Notes: generated by a model not told the origin, from the sequence alone. A DNA stretch of 64,000 nt from CAWATZ01 sp963784995 (GCA_963784995.1 CAWATZ010000013.1:1054001-1118000); one strand, 5' to 3'; positions 10,023 through 19,698 are shown, counted from the stretch's first letter. Made by a program: numbers and translations.

Positions 10023-11550
10023 TTCTACTGTGCGAGTTTATCCTAGCCGTTGGGCGTCGTTTTGGCTAGAGTTTCCTTCAGGTTTTTCTGAAGGAGTGTT
10101 GGCATGTCCACGATTCTGGAGCATCCCACAGCCCAAGCCTTGCTTGAGCAGACCGACGTCGCCCCCGAGACCGTGAACTCTTGTTCCCGGCGCCTCACGA
10201 CCTTTATTCAACGCTACCTCCCCTGCTTCTACCGCAAGGAGCAGCGTTGCCATGCCGACACCATCCTGCGCGGCAAACTCACCGGCCTGCAACGCAAAAC
10301 CACCGAACCGATTGCCACTCAGGCACACGAAAAACGCCGGCCCCTGCAACTCTTTGTCGGCGCCGGACTGTGGAGTGACGACGCTGTCACCGCCGAGTTG
10401 CGCCGCCACGTCCACACGGAGATTGCTGACCCCCAGGGCGTCCTGATCCTGGATCCCTCCGGCGTGGCCAAGAAAGGTACCCAGTCCTGCGGCGTGCAAA
10501 GGCAGTGGTGCGGTAACCTCGGCAAGGTCGAGAACTGCCAGGTCGGCGTTTTCCTCGGCTATGCTGCCCCTCGGGGCAAGGCTCTCCTGGCGGCTCGCCT
10601 GTTCTTGCCCCAGGAGCGGGCTGCCGACCAGGAACACCGCACCAAGACCTATGTTCCCAAGGAGGTCACTTACCAGGAGAAATGGCGGATCGGCCTGGAC
10701 TTGGTGCGTGGACCGGGACGCGAGTTGCCCCACGCCTGGATCGTCGGCGACGATGAGTTTGGCCGGGCCAGCGAGTTGCGGGCCTGGTTGCGTTTCGACC
10801 ACGAACGCTACGCCCTGGATGTGCCCTGCAACACCCAGGTCCGGGACCTGAGCAGACGGCGACCTGCCAGCCGACCGGGTGGCGCCGAGCGGTTGCCCGA
10901 GTGGGAGAGTGTGGCGGCCTGGGCCGCCCGGCAACCCAAGAAGCGTAGGCGTTACTTCACGATCCGGGACGGGGAAAAGGGGCCGCTGCGTGTCAAGGCA
11001 GTGCAGCAGTGGGTGCAGACCAGGGACGAGGATGGCTGCCCCGGAACCCGGGAACGGTTGGTGGTGATCCAAAGCGTGGAGAAGAACCCAAGAACCTGGT
11101 ATGTCTTGAGCAACGCACCCAAGGAGATCCCGTTGGTGGCCATCGTGGGAGCACGCGGGGAGCGGCACCGGATCGAGCAATTGTTCCAGGAGGGCAAACA
11201 AGAGGTGGGCTTGGGGCACTACGAAGTGCGCAGTTGGACCGGGTGGCACCATCACATGACCCTGACGTTGCTGGCGTTGTGGTTTCTGCAACTGGAGCGA
11301 CTCCAGGTTGGGAAAAAAAAATCCGGGTCTGACGGTGGCGTTGATTCGGCAGATCTTCACGATGTTGCTCCAGCGGCCACGGCCGAGTGCGCGTGACATC
11401 GCCGAGACAGTGAGCAAGGTGCTGCGGCGCACGGAGGAAGCGCGGATCTATCATTGGCATCAGAAAACAGGAAGGTTCCCGCCGCCGCGTCCTAAGCTGG
11501 GGTTCGCCCCGAAACATCCGTACCCACGGAAATGAAATCGCACAGTAGAA
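10023..11550 (+). mobile_element. IS701-like insertion sequence (1528 bp)
   Basis: Inverted ends TTCTACTGTGCGA (left, 10023) and its exact reverse complement (right, ending 11550) bound the element. The 4-base direct repeat ATAG occurs at 10019-10022 and 11551-11554. A 4-base duplication fits the IS701 family. It is inserted in the kinase gene between the coiled coil and the helix-hairpin-helix region, in the same orientation as the gene. Confidence 0.9.
10104..11535 (+). pseudogene. IS701-family transposase with A9 frameshift
   Basis: A DDE transposase starting at 10104. The first catalytic region is LILDPSGVAKKGTQSCGV, followed by the family-typical GNLGKVENCQVGVFLGYA, then AWIVGDDEFGR, and the Glu-bearing RHRIEQLFQEGKQEVGL. 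At 11313-11321 there is a run of nine A. With eight A the frame continues as GKKNPGLTVALIRQIFTMLL to the stop at 11535. As written it ends out of frame at 11396. Transcriptional slippage on the A-run could restore the product, as known for some IS elements, or one A may be a sequencing error. Confidence 0.85.
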
Positions 11551-12110
11551 ATAGTGACTGCTATCAGTGGGTTCGCCAACTGGAAGACCAATGCCGAGTG
11601 CATTCCGCCTTGGAGCATGTCTATCAGAACGAACTTGCTCAACTGGAGCAGAAGCGAGAATCTCTTGCACGCAAGGCATACATGCAGTCGATTTTCCTTG
11701 AGGACGAGCAGATTCCTGACATTGGACCTGTTCGCAAAGCTACCTTGGCTTCTTTCGGGATCGAGACCGCGTATGAAGTTGACCCTGAGCGCATCCGCCG
11801 CGATGTGAAGGGATTTGGTGACCGCTTAACCGGGATCCTGAGACAGTGGAAGTCCGAGGTCCAGGCGCGGTTCCGCTTCGACCAGAACCAAGAAATCCCT
11901 GAGGGTGAACTGCGAGCCCTCGCCCAGAAGTATAGGCAAAAAGAGGAGCAGTTGCTCGGGAAAATCGAACGGGACGTCGTCCAACTAGAAATGCTCGTTG
12001 CCCAGACGCGGAAGCAGTTTGAATGCCTCGGCGTGCAGCTGCGGGATCTTGTCCGCGACTGGGCACAAGCTCGCGTTGACCTGGAGGAGTGTCTTCAAGC
12101 ACAGCGGTGA

Positions 12111-12532
12111 TGGATGGCCTGAATCACTGCAGATGTCTTGCTCGCAATCACCTCCCCAGCGAAAAAGGAGGGATCTGGGCGGCTTGGGTCATCCCCATTG
12201 CAACGTCTCCTGATGGGCATGGTTTTGATGCCTGGGATTGAGTATTAATCGGTGGGCACCAATCCTCAGGTGTGTGGACGTTCGCGTGGAATGGCAGTGG
12301 AACTTGTGAGTTTTCCAGCAGATGGTCTTCTGGGTATGCGAGTTCAAATGCGCTTGCTGTCAACAAGCACCAAACGAGTGCTTGGTTTGGTGGAGTCATC
12401 AGTGTATCTCCTTTGTTGGGATAGTGAAACAGGAGCCGACTACGCGGACTTACCCTCACTATTCAAGTACACCAAAACCGGCCTGGCGCCGTTGATTTTC
12501 CGCCAGACTTTTCACGCGGAGAGCAAACCCCC
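12111..12532. other. Intergenic region after the kinase
   Basis: About 420 bases with no supported gene. A plus-strand stretch near 12247-12423 is open and encodes a Trp/Ser-rich peptide (WTFAWNGSGTCEFSSRWSS) without a start codon. It could be the worn 3' end of a lost gene. Confidence 0.3.
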
Positions 12533-13738
12533 ATGACCCCGGAAGCGAGCTTTGTGCAAGCGATCGTCTCGGACCCCGACGACGACACGACCCGTCTGGT
12601 CTATGCCGACTGGCTCGAAGAACACGGTGACGAGGACGCCCGGGACCGCGCCGACTTCCTTCGCTTGCAGATCGGGCTGGCTCGGGATCGTGCGGATTCT
12701 CCTCGTCGGCGGGAACAAGCCTTCCGGGCCCGTCAGCTCCTGGATCGTCACCAGGAGCAGTGGCTGGAGCCCTATCGGCGGTTTGAGCTGCACGACTGGC
12801 AATTTGCTCGCGGCTGCATTGAGAAGGTCGGCCTGATGGCTCAGGACCTCGACGAGCATGCCTCCAGACTGTTTGCGGCCTTGCCGATCCGGCGCTTGTG
12901 GGTGACGGAGCTGATTGACGTGGCCGAATGTCTGGCCCGTATTCCGAAAGCCAACAAGCTCACCGGACTTGATCTGTGCGGCAACGGAGTAGGTCCCGAA
13001 GATCTCACTGGGCTGGCCGCTCTGACCAATCTGGGCGAACTACGGATACTCGGACTGACGTTCACCGGGCTGGAGGACGGAGACGTTTCCTTGCTCTGCC
13101 GACTGCCGTTCTTTCAGCGGCTGTCACTGATCCGCTGTGGCGGCAATCCACTCTCGGAGGAGGCCCGGCGACGGCTGACGGATCACTTTGGTCCGCGCGT
13201 CTCCTTCGCGGTCGAGCGGGATGAGGATCATCTGTACGCCATTCAGAACGAGCGTTTCCTGACCGGCTTCGGCAAAGACCACACTCAGATCCTCCTCCAC
13301 GGCGGCCTGGAAACCCAAATGCGTCTGGCTCTCTTCGATCATGAGGGGAACCTGCTCCAGACCCTGCAACAGGTCATCTCCTACTCGGAGGAACGGCCCC
13401 CGGATCCGTGGCAGGAACTACCGCTGGAAACGCGGCAGGCCCTGGTGGATGAGCGCTATGCCCGCCGGGACAGGGCCCGGCAGGCCTGGCTCGCGGAGTT
13501 CGGGTATCAGCCCGCCACGATCCGCGTCAAGCGGTTCCAGTTCCCGGACGGTGTGGGCATTTACGACTTCCCGGCTGGCTGGACGGAGGTTTTCAGCACC
13601 CCTAACCATCCGGAGTGGGAAACGGCGCTCGACTGGTTGGATCACTGGCTGGTGACCGGGAAGTTTGCTTACGTCTTCCCTGGTGGTCCCGGGAGCGACT
13701 GGTGGCTGGACCGCGCGGGATTTGTGACGGATACGTGA
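12533..13738 (+). CDS. TIGR02996-domain protein with leucine-rich stretch
   Basis: A 401-residue protein. Residues 1-50 (SFVQAIVSDPDDDTTRLVYA, then DWLEEHGDEDARDRADFLRLQ) are a textbook TIGR02996 domain, an N-terminal module expanded in Gemmata and relatives and usually placed before leucine-rich repeats or other variable regions. Residues 110-210 contain irregular leucine-rich segments (NKLTGLDLCGNGVGPEDLTG). The remainder is unrecognised. No signal peptide is seen. The role of these proteins is not known. A protein-binding function is inferred from the repeats. Confidence 0.8.
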   Translation: MTPEASFVQAIVSDPDDDTTRLVYADWLEEHGDEDARDRADFLRLQIGLARDRADSPRRREQAFRARQLLDRHQEQWLEPYRRFELHDWQFARGCIEKVGLMAQDLDEHASRLFAALPIRRLWVTELIDVAECLARIPKANKLTGLDLCGNGVGPEDLTGLAALTNLGELRILGLTFTGLEDGDVSLLCRLPFFQRLSLIRCGGNPLSEEARRRLTDHFGPRVSFAVERDEDHLYAIQNERFLTGFGKDHTQILLHGGLETQMRLALFDHEGNLLQTLQQVISYSEERPPDPWQELPLETRQALVDERYARRDRARQAWLAEFGYQPATIRVKRFQFPDGVGIYDFPAGWTEVFSTPNHPEWETALDWLDHWLVTGKFAYVFPGGPGSDWWLDRAGFVTDT

Positions 13739-14131
13739 AGGGAAGTGTGTTGATGACCGTGATCGCGACCTCCTCGCTCGTCATGAGCGTCCGCCCGGAC
13801 AGCGCTCTGGTCTTCTTGCCTGCTCCCTGCTAAAATACCGTTGATTTGGAGTATTGCCACCCAGGTCCGATGAAGCGGATTCATCGCTCTCTCTCTGGGA
13901 TGTGGTGCGCTGAACGAAACGCATGAGTACCAACATCCCGGTCACCCCGCCTACCCGCGCTCTCTTTGAGATTCACACCAACCCAGTCGATTTCCCTGAC
14001 GGTATGGCGATCAACTGCAACTACCCGGCTCGCGAATAGATCGTCGGCGCCAGCCCGGGGCGGGTGACTCCTCTCCGCGGCCAGCCGGACACGCGATACA
14101 ACCCCCATTGGTCTCGAGGATTTTGTCCCAG
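13739..14131. other. Intergenic region before the ABC-F gene
   Basis: About 390 bases. No gene, RNA or strong repeat was recognised. Short open frames on either strand look like chance. Confidence 0.3.
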
Positions 14132-15923
14132 ATGGCTACCCTGTTACAGATTACCAAAGCGTGCAAGAGCTACGGCGACCAGGTGCTGCTCGACGAAGCC
14201 GAGGCCACGTTGAGCGACAACGTCAAGGTCGGCTTCATCGGCCGCAACGGCGCCGGCAAAAGCACCCTGCTCCGGGTTATCCTCGGCGAGGAAGAACTCG
14301 ACAGCGGCGAAGTTATCCGCCATCCGAGCGTGCGCCTGGGGTATCTGCGCCAGCACGATCCCTTTCATCCCGGGGAGACCGCGCCTCCAATTTCTGATGC
14401 GCGACAGCGGCGAGCCGGACTGGAAATGTGGCGAAGTCGCCGGACAATTTGAGCTGAAGGGGGCCTACCTGGATGGGCCCATCGCCAAGCTCTCCGGGGG
14501 CTGGCAGACGCGCGTCAAGCTGGCGGCGCTGCTGCTGCACGAGCCCAACCTCCTGCTGCTCGACGAGCCAACGAACTTCCTCGATCTGCGCACCCAGATT
14601 CTCCTGGAACATTTCCTGCAAAATCATCGATCGGCGTGTCTGATCGTCTCCCACGACCGGGCGTTTCTCGCCGCCACCTGCGACCACACACTCGATCTGT
14701 CCCGGGGTAAGCTGACGAGCTTTCCCGGCAAGGTCGATGCCTTTCTGGAATTCCAGCGTGAGAAACGCGAGCACGAGGAACGCTCGAACGAATCCATCCT
14801 CGTCAAACGGCGCCACCTGGAAGATTTTATCGCCAGGAACAAGGCCCGCGCCAGCTCCGCCACGCTGGCCAAGTCGAAGGCCAAGCAGCTTGAACGCCTG
14901 GAGCTGACGGAGATCGCCAGCGACGAGCCGACGGCCAGGATTCGCGCGCCGCGCATCGAGCCGCGCAAAGGCCCCGCGCTCCGCTGCCGGGACCTGGCCA
15001 TCGGCTACCCCGAGCGCCAGATCGCCGACGACGTCCAGCTGGAGATCGACCACGGCGCCCGGGCGGCCGTCGTCGGCGATAACGGCCAGGGAAAAACGAC
15101 GTTCCTGCGGACGGTGGTAGACTCCCTCAAGCCGCTCGCGGGGGAGGTCCGTTGGGGGTACGGCTGCCAGATCGGCGTCTACGCCCAGCACGTGTACACC
15201 AGCCTGCCGGAGAGCCAGACCGTTCTGGAGTACCTGCACCAGCAGGCGGCCTGGAGCAAGAAGGATCAGGAGATCCTCGAAGTGGCCGGCGCCCTGCTGT
15301 TCCGGAAAACGCACGTCAAGAAACCGATCTCCGTGCTGTCCGGCGGGGAACGCGCCCGACTCTGTCTGGCCGGGCTGCTGCTGAGCGAACACAACGTGCT
15401 GATCCTGGACGAGCCGGGCAACCACCTCGACGTCGATACCGTCGAGGCGCTCGCCGAAGCCTTGCTGGAGTACCAGGGGACCGTGATCTTCACCAGCCAC
15501 GACCGGCACTTCACCAAACGAGTCGCCACCTGCATCGTGGAAGTGCGTGACGGCCGGGTGACCCATTACAACGGCCAGTATGACGCTTACCTGCACAAGG
15601 TCAACAAGGAAATCGAGGCCGGCGAGCGGGAGCTGGCGGCCGCACGCACCAAAGTCCCGCCTGCGGTGGCCAGGCCTGCCAAGGTTTCGTCGCGACCCGC
15701 GCAACGGAACGACCGTGCGGCGCGCAAGGAAATCAAGGCGCTGGAGCAGACGATTAGCCAGCTCGACGAACAGAAAGGCGCCCTCAATGCTCGGCTGCTG
15801 GAATCGACCGATGCGGTCGAGGCGCTCCGCCTGCACAACGAAGTCGCGGCCCTGACGGCCCAGCTCGCCGAGGCCGAAGAACGTTGGTGCCAGCTGCAAG
15901 AAGAGATCGAAGGATCCGCTTGA
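14132..15923 (+). CDS. ABC-F family ATPase (one frameshift)
   Basis: Two ABC domains in tandem without membrane segments, the layout of ABC-F ribosome-associated ATPases (Uup/EttA relatives). Visible motifs are Walker A GRNGAGKST and GDNGQGKTT, signatures LSGGWQTRVKLA and LSGGERARLCLA, and Walker B LLLLDEPTNFLDL and LILDEPGNHLDV. In the second Walker B the usual Thr of DEPTNHLD is Gly. A charged coiled coil closes the protein. The start at 14132 (MATLLQITKACKSYG) fits the family better than the upstream GTG at 14108. Near 14385 one extra C shifts the frame. Removing it joins GETALQFL to MRDSGEPDW. The usual role is to resolve stalled or antibiotic-bound ribosomes. Confidence 0.85.
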
Positions 15924-15986
15924 TGCAGGTCGCGGCGGCCGGCGGCGAAGCAATGACGCGGTTCAGTCTGGGGGTAGATGCCCCCC

Positions 15987-16862
15987 TCACTTCACCGGCC
16001 TCTGTCCCCACGGGATCGGGAACGTCGGCGTCTTGCGGTGCCGATCGCGGCGCACGTCGCGCGGCCGATCCTTGAACCACGTCACGAAGCGCACCAGCTG
16101 CTTGACCGCCTCCTCGTACGCCTGCTTGCCCTTCTCCGCCGTGGCCAGCTCCGCCTCGCCCAGAACGCCCGTCTCGGAGTAGCTGCTGGTCCACGAGATC
16201 ACCGTGGCCGCCCCGGCGCCGAACAGGTCCACCCAGGTGAAGGGACTCTCCTCCTCGTTGAAGCTGATCGTGCCGTTCTTGATCTGGTCCTTGCGGACGT
16301 TGTCGCCGTCCAGGTACAGATACAGCGACGTCTCCAGCTCGCAGGCGTGAGCGCAGCCGCCGGGGAACTTGCTCTGCCGCCAGCGCGGCAGGAAGTTCTT
16401 GTCGATCGTCAGCAGGTTCCACCAGGCGCAGCAGACGCACTCGGCGTCGGTCTCCAGATTGGTGCGGCGGGCCACCAGGTCGAGGTTGGGCATGTTCGAG
16501 CCGTGGCCGTTGAGCAGGATGATCTTCTTGAAGCCGTGGTAGGCCAGCGACTTGGTGATGTCGAGCACGTGGTGCATGAAATGCTCGAAGTCGTTGTTGA
16601 TGGTGCCGGGGAAATCCATGACGTGGCCGGTGTAGCCGTAGGCCACGATGGGCAGCACTAGCAGCTTGTCCGGCACCGCCTGGCCGGCCCCGCGGGCGAT
16701 GCCGCCGGGACAGACCAGGTCCACGTCCAGCGGCAGGTGCGGGCCGTGCTGCTCCACGGCGCCGCAGGGGAGAATGCACACCTTGCCCACCTCGACCGCG
16801 TCGTTGATCTCCGGCCAGGTCAGCTTCTCATAACGCCATTCCGTCAAAGCTCGGCTCTTCAT
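15987..16862 (-). CDS. Creatininase-family amidohydrolase
   Basis: A 291-residue protein of the creatininase / creatinine amidohydrolase family. The metal-binding signature is clear: ILPCGAVEQHGPHLPLDVD near residue 30, LLNGHGSNMPNLD near 118, and the acidic HACELETSLYL near 172. These ligate two metal ions in creatininase and in the related FAPy and mycofactocin (MftE) amidases and peptidases. Substrate cannot be told from sequence, and planctomycetes encode many paralogues. It is transcribed towards the ABC-F gene, with 60 bases between the two ends. Confidence 0.85.
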   Translation of the reverse strand: MKSRALTEWRYEKLTWPEINDAVEVGKVCILPCGAVEQHGPHLPLDVDLVCPGGIARGAGQAVPDKLLVLPIVAYGYTGHVMDFPGTINNDFEHFMHHVLDITKSLAYHGFKKIILLNGHGSNMPNLDLVARRTNLETDAECVCCAWWNLLTIDKNFLPRWRQSKFPGGCAHACELETSLYLYLDGDNVRKDQIKNGTISFNEEESPFTWVDLFGAGAATVISWTSSYSETGVLGEAELATAEKGKQAYEEAVKQLVRFVTWFKDRPRDVRRDRHRKTPTFPIPWGQRPVK

Positions 16863-17003
16863 GGGTGTTGGCTCAGCGTGGGTTTGGAAGGGGGCGACAC
16901 TTCTCGTACACTACGGACGCGGGCGCCGAGAAGCCATCCGGCCCACAAAGGCCGAGCCCCATCCCTGACCGAAGTGGGCCAGAGGGGGCTCGGCCTCGAA
17001 CAC

Positions 17004-17429
17004 TCAGCCTAACCGGCCCTTGCCCCCGGAGACGCTGAACCGGCCGGGGCCCATGAACAGCAGGGCTACTGCGGCCAGGAAGAACCAGGCTTCCTTCTCG
17101 ACGGCCCAGCCACCAATCGAGTCGATCATGAGCATATCCTTGGTATGGACAACCCAGACAGCCACGACCATGTTCAGCGCCAGGATCAGCGCCCCAAGGC
17201 GAGTCCAGAAACCAATCAGAATCAGGACTGGCGCCACGACTTCTCCAACGTAGACGCCATAGGCGGCGTAACCCGCCCACTGCCCCAGGGTTGGCAGCAA
17301 CGCGTCGGTGACCTGCTCGACTCCATGCGTGATTTTGAAGATGCCGTGAAACAGCATCAGCCCGCCCACCGTCAGGCGCAGCACCAGCTTGCCGACGTCG
17401 TCCGCCATCGTGTTCGGCTCAGTACCCAT
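17004..17429 (-). CDS. DoxX-family membrane protein
   Basis: A 141-residue protein with four membrane helices, the usual DoxX size and topology. It begins LVLRLTVGGLMLFHGIFKI and continues with GYAAYGVYVGEVVAPVLILI, LGALILALNMVVAVWV and EAWFFLAAVALLFMGPG. DoxX relatives are named for a thiosulfate:quinone oxidoreductase subunit, but most have unknown roles, often linked to redox stress. The frame is open far upstream, but the ATG at 17429 is the only start giving a sensible N-terminus. It diverges from the gene at 17682. Confidence 0.8.
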   Translation of the reverse strand: MGTEPNTMADDVGKLVLRLTVGGLMLFHGIFKITHGVEQVTDALLPTLGQWAGYAAYGVYVGEVVAPVLILIGFWTRLGALILALNMVVAVWVVHTKDMLMIDSIGGWAVEKEAWFFLAAVALLFMGPGRFSVSGGKGRLG

Positions 17430-17681
17430 GTAACCTTCCCTCCTGCATCCAAGATGTGTCGTCGCGTCAATCCCCATGCCACAAGGAAGAGGGCGCAGGC
17501 GCGACTGTTCGGAAATGTGCTCTCCTGTCAGAATATCCAGGATCGGTTGACGGAAGTCAATCTCTTGCCGGAGCTTCTTGAAGTTCCGGGCCGATCCCAC
17601 CGTGAACACACCCGGGGCAGCCGGTGTCGGATTGGGAGAGCCTTCCGCAAGGAAGTCGATCCCACAGAGGAGGTCCCAGCC

Positions 17682-18422
17682 ATGATTCAGACACAATCCG
17701 ACCTGACCGCGACGCTCCAGGACGCCGTCGCGTTCTTGCCCGAGACGTTTCGCACCAGCAACGCCCGGCTGTTCCTTCCCGAGCATCTGACGAAGCTGGC
17801 TGCCCGGCTGGCCGCGTTCCACGCCTCGGGTGTGCCCACGGACCGACCGCCGCCGTACTTCGACGAGGAAATCACACCGCCGCTCGGCCCGGTCTACGCT
17901 CCGTTCGAGGCGGTGCTGCGGCAACTCCTGGCTGAGGACGCAGAGCCGGCTCGCCCCGTGCTGGAGGGTCTGGCCCGGGCCATGCTCACGGTCGGCTGCT
18001 CGGGTCTGCTGCTGTTGCTGGGTCAGCGGCGGACCCCGGCCAGCCTGGAAGACGCCCGGGCCATTCCGCCGCCGCGGGCGGCCCTGCTCGCCGCCGCGGA
18101 CCGGCCGCACAGCCCGACCGACCCGCTGACCGTGGCGGCTCGCGCCCTGGCCAAGCACGCCGCTCGCAACCCGGACCCGTGGTGGGGCAAGGTGACCGGC
18201 ACCGTGCCGCAGAAGAACGAGGCGGCGCGCCAGATCCTGGAGAAGCTGCTGGAGGCGCCGACCTGGTGGAACTGCTTCGGGCACTACAAGCACGAGGTGG
18301 TCTACGAGGTGCGGGTGCGGACCGGGCACGGGGCGCGCTGGGGACTGGCCAGCCTGGAACTGATCGGCTTCCTGGAGCCGTTCACCGCGCCGCCGAGCCG
18401 CGCACGCAGCGCAGCGGAGTAA
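17682..18422 (+). CDS. Planctomycete hypothetical protein
   Basis: A 246-residue soluble protein with no recognised domain. The ATG follows a strong AGAGGAGG at the right distance. Codon use (GC-rich third positions) supports it being real. It has an Ala/Leu/Pro-rich middle and a Trp-containing end (WWNCFGHYKHEVVYEVRVRT). Its last ten codons (PPSRARSAAE) and stop lie inside the left arm of the palindrome at 18395-18471, which suggests the palindrome entered the 3' end and supplied a new C-terminus. Confidence 0.65.
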   Translation: MIQTQSDLTATLQDAVAFLPETFRTSNARLFLPEHLTKLAARLAAFHASGVPTDRPPPYFDEEITPPLGPVYAPFEAVLRQLLAEDAEPARPVLEGLARAMLTVGCSGLLLLLGQRRTPASLEDARAIPPPRAALLAAADRPHSPTDPLTVAARALAKHAARNPDPWWGKVTGTVPQKNEAARQILEKLLEAPTWWNCFGHYKHEVVYEVRVRTGHGARWGLASLELIGFLEPFTAPPSRARSAAE

Positions 18423-18471
18423 GCGGTCCTGCCACACGGCCGCTTACTCCGCTGCGCTGCGTGCGCGGCTC
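18395..18471. repeat. 32-bp perfect palindrome at gene end
   Basis: Arms 18395-18426 and 18440-18471 are perfect reverse complements with a 13-base loop. The left arm contains the stop codon of the gene before it. It lies between convergent genes and could also terminate transcription in both directions. Confidence 0.9.
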
Positions 18472-18502
18472 CGACATGATTGCGCGGCGCTGCGGCGACC
18501 AG

Positions 18503-19588
18503 TCACACCGCCGCCAGCACCGCGTCGCCCACCTGGGTCGTGGTGGCGGTGCCGGCCAGGTCGGGAGTGCGCGGCGAGCCCGCCTTCAGCACCGCGGCCA
18601 CGGCCGAGCGCACCGCGCCGGCCGGCTGTGGCAGACCCAGGAAGTCCAGCAGCATCCCCGCCGACAGGATCGCCGCCAGCGGATTGGCGATCCCCTTGCC
18701 GGCAATGTCCGGAGCCGAGCCATGCACCGGCTCGAACATGCTCGGGTAGGTCCGCTCCGGGTTCACGTTGGCGCTGGCCGCCATGCCCATGCTGCCGGTG
18801 ATGATCGCCCCGAGGTCGGTCAGGATGTCCCCGAACAGGTTGCTGGCCACCACCACGTCGAACGTCTCCGGCTTGCGCACAAAGTCCATCGCGGCCGCAT
18901 CCACCAGCAGCGAGCCGGCCTCCACGTCGGGATAGTCCTTCGCCACGCTCCTGAACACCTCGTCCCACAGCACCATGCCGAACTGCTGGGCGTTGGACTT
19001 GGTGATGGAGGTCACCTTCTTGCGATCCCGTTTGCGTGCGGCCTCGAAGGCGGCACGCATGATCCGCTCGCAGCCGCGGCGTGTGAACGTATTGGTCTGG
19101 ATGGCGACCTCGTGCGGCGTGCCGGTGTAGAGCCGGCCGCCGATCGGGGCGTATTCGCCCTCGGTGTTCTCGCGGAAGACCAGCATGTCGATGGAGCCGG
19201 CCGGCTTGGGGATTAGCTGGCCCGTCTTTGAATAGTTGTGCAGCGGACACGGCACGCCCTCGAACAGGTAGGCCGGCCGAAGGTTGACGTACTGGTCGAA
19301 CTGGCGGCGCATCGGCAGCAGCAGCCCGTGCAGCGTGACGTGGTCCGGCACGTCGGGCGAGCCGATGGCGCCCAGCAGAATGGCGTCGTGCTGCTTGAGG
19401 ATGTCCCAGCCGTCAGCCGGCATCATCCGGCCGTGCTGCTTGTAGTAGGCGGAACTCCACGGCAAGCGGTCCCATTCCAGACGGGCGCCGGCCTTGCGGA
19501 CGGCGGCGTCGGCGACGCGGACGGCCTGGTCGATGACTTCGGGACCGATGCCGTCGCCGCCAATGACGGCGATGCGGGGAATTGCCAT
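18503..19588 (-). CDS. Tartrate/isopropylmalate-type dehydrogenase
   Basis: A 361-residue NAD-dependent beta-decarboxylating dehydrogenase of the isocitrate/isopropylmalate superfamily. It starts with AVIGGDGIGPEVIDQA and carries LVFRENTEGEYAPIGGRLYT, the TSITKSNAQQFG Lys/Asn region and FEPVHGSAPDIAGKGIANP. The ENTEGEY form and the LRPAYLFEGV stretch are closer to tartrate or D-malate dehydrogenase (TtuC/DmlA) than to LeuB, and no leuCD genes are nearby. The substrate is therefore uncertain: tartrate or D-malate is more likely, 3-isopropylmalate possible. Confidence 0.85.
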   Translation of the reverse strand: MAIPRIAVIGGDGIGPEVIDQAVRVADAAVRKAGARLEWDRLPWSSAYYKQHGRMMPADGWDILKQHDAILLGAIGSPDVPDHVTLHGLLLPMRRQFDQYVNLRPAYLFEGVPCPLHNYSKTGQLIPKPAGSIDMLVFRENTEGEYAPIGGRLYTGTPHEVAIQTNTFTRRGCERIMRAAFEAARKRDRKKVTSITKSNAQQFGMVLWDEVFRSVAKDYPDVEAGSLLVDAAAMDFVRKPETFDVVVASNLFGDILTDLGAIITGSMGMAASANVNPERTYPSMFEPVHGSAPDIAGKGIANPLAAILSAGMLLDFLGLPQPAGAVRSAVAAVLKAGSPRTPDLAGTATTTQVGDAVLAAV

Positions 19589-19644
19589 TGCATTGTTCTC
19601 CTGCTTCTGCTATGCGACCCGGATCAGAAGGAATACCCGTCGAG

Positions 19645-19698
19645 AGTAGCCATCACGCTCCGCGTGATGGTTTCATCACGCGGAGCGTGATGGCTACT
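19645..19698. repeat. 25-bp perfect palindrome
   Basis: Arms 19645-19669 and 19674-19698 with a 4-base GTTT loop. Unlike most of the others it lies between divergent genes, so a terminator role is less likely here. Confidence 0.9.

Larger units (their letters stand above)
5738..12110 (+). pseudogene. TerY-P type kinase with C-terminal HhH, split by two ISs
   Basis: Three pieces, 5738-6202, 8017-10022 and 11555-12110, join in one frame of 1008 codons once the two insertion sequences and one copy of each target duplication are removed. The rebuilt protein has a kinase domain (Gly loop GGEGTVYS, Lys in FLAKIY, catalytic GDVNEKN, and DCD in place of DFG), a Pro-rich linker, two membrane-like segments around 9080-9245, a long Gln/Glu/Arg-rich coiled coil, and a C-terminal helix-hairpin-helix pair (IPDIGPVRKATLASFGIET, then KGFGDRLTGIL). 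The first element lies between the catalytic loop and the DCD motif, so no active kinase can be made from the current DNA. The start is GTG 5738 or GTG 5717. Confidence 0.88.

Noticed and set aside
10038..11432. 464-codon minus-strand frame inside the IS701-like element
   Set aside because: Shadow of the transposase, which has clear DDE-type motifs.
14313..15953. 546-codon minus-strand frame opposite the ABC-F gene
   Set aside because: Shadow. The ABC signature and Walker motifs lie on the plus strand.
17430..18437. Long upstream extension of the DoxX frame
   Set aside because: The extension runs antisense through another gene and a palindrome. The DoxX protein begins naturally at 17429.
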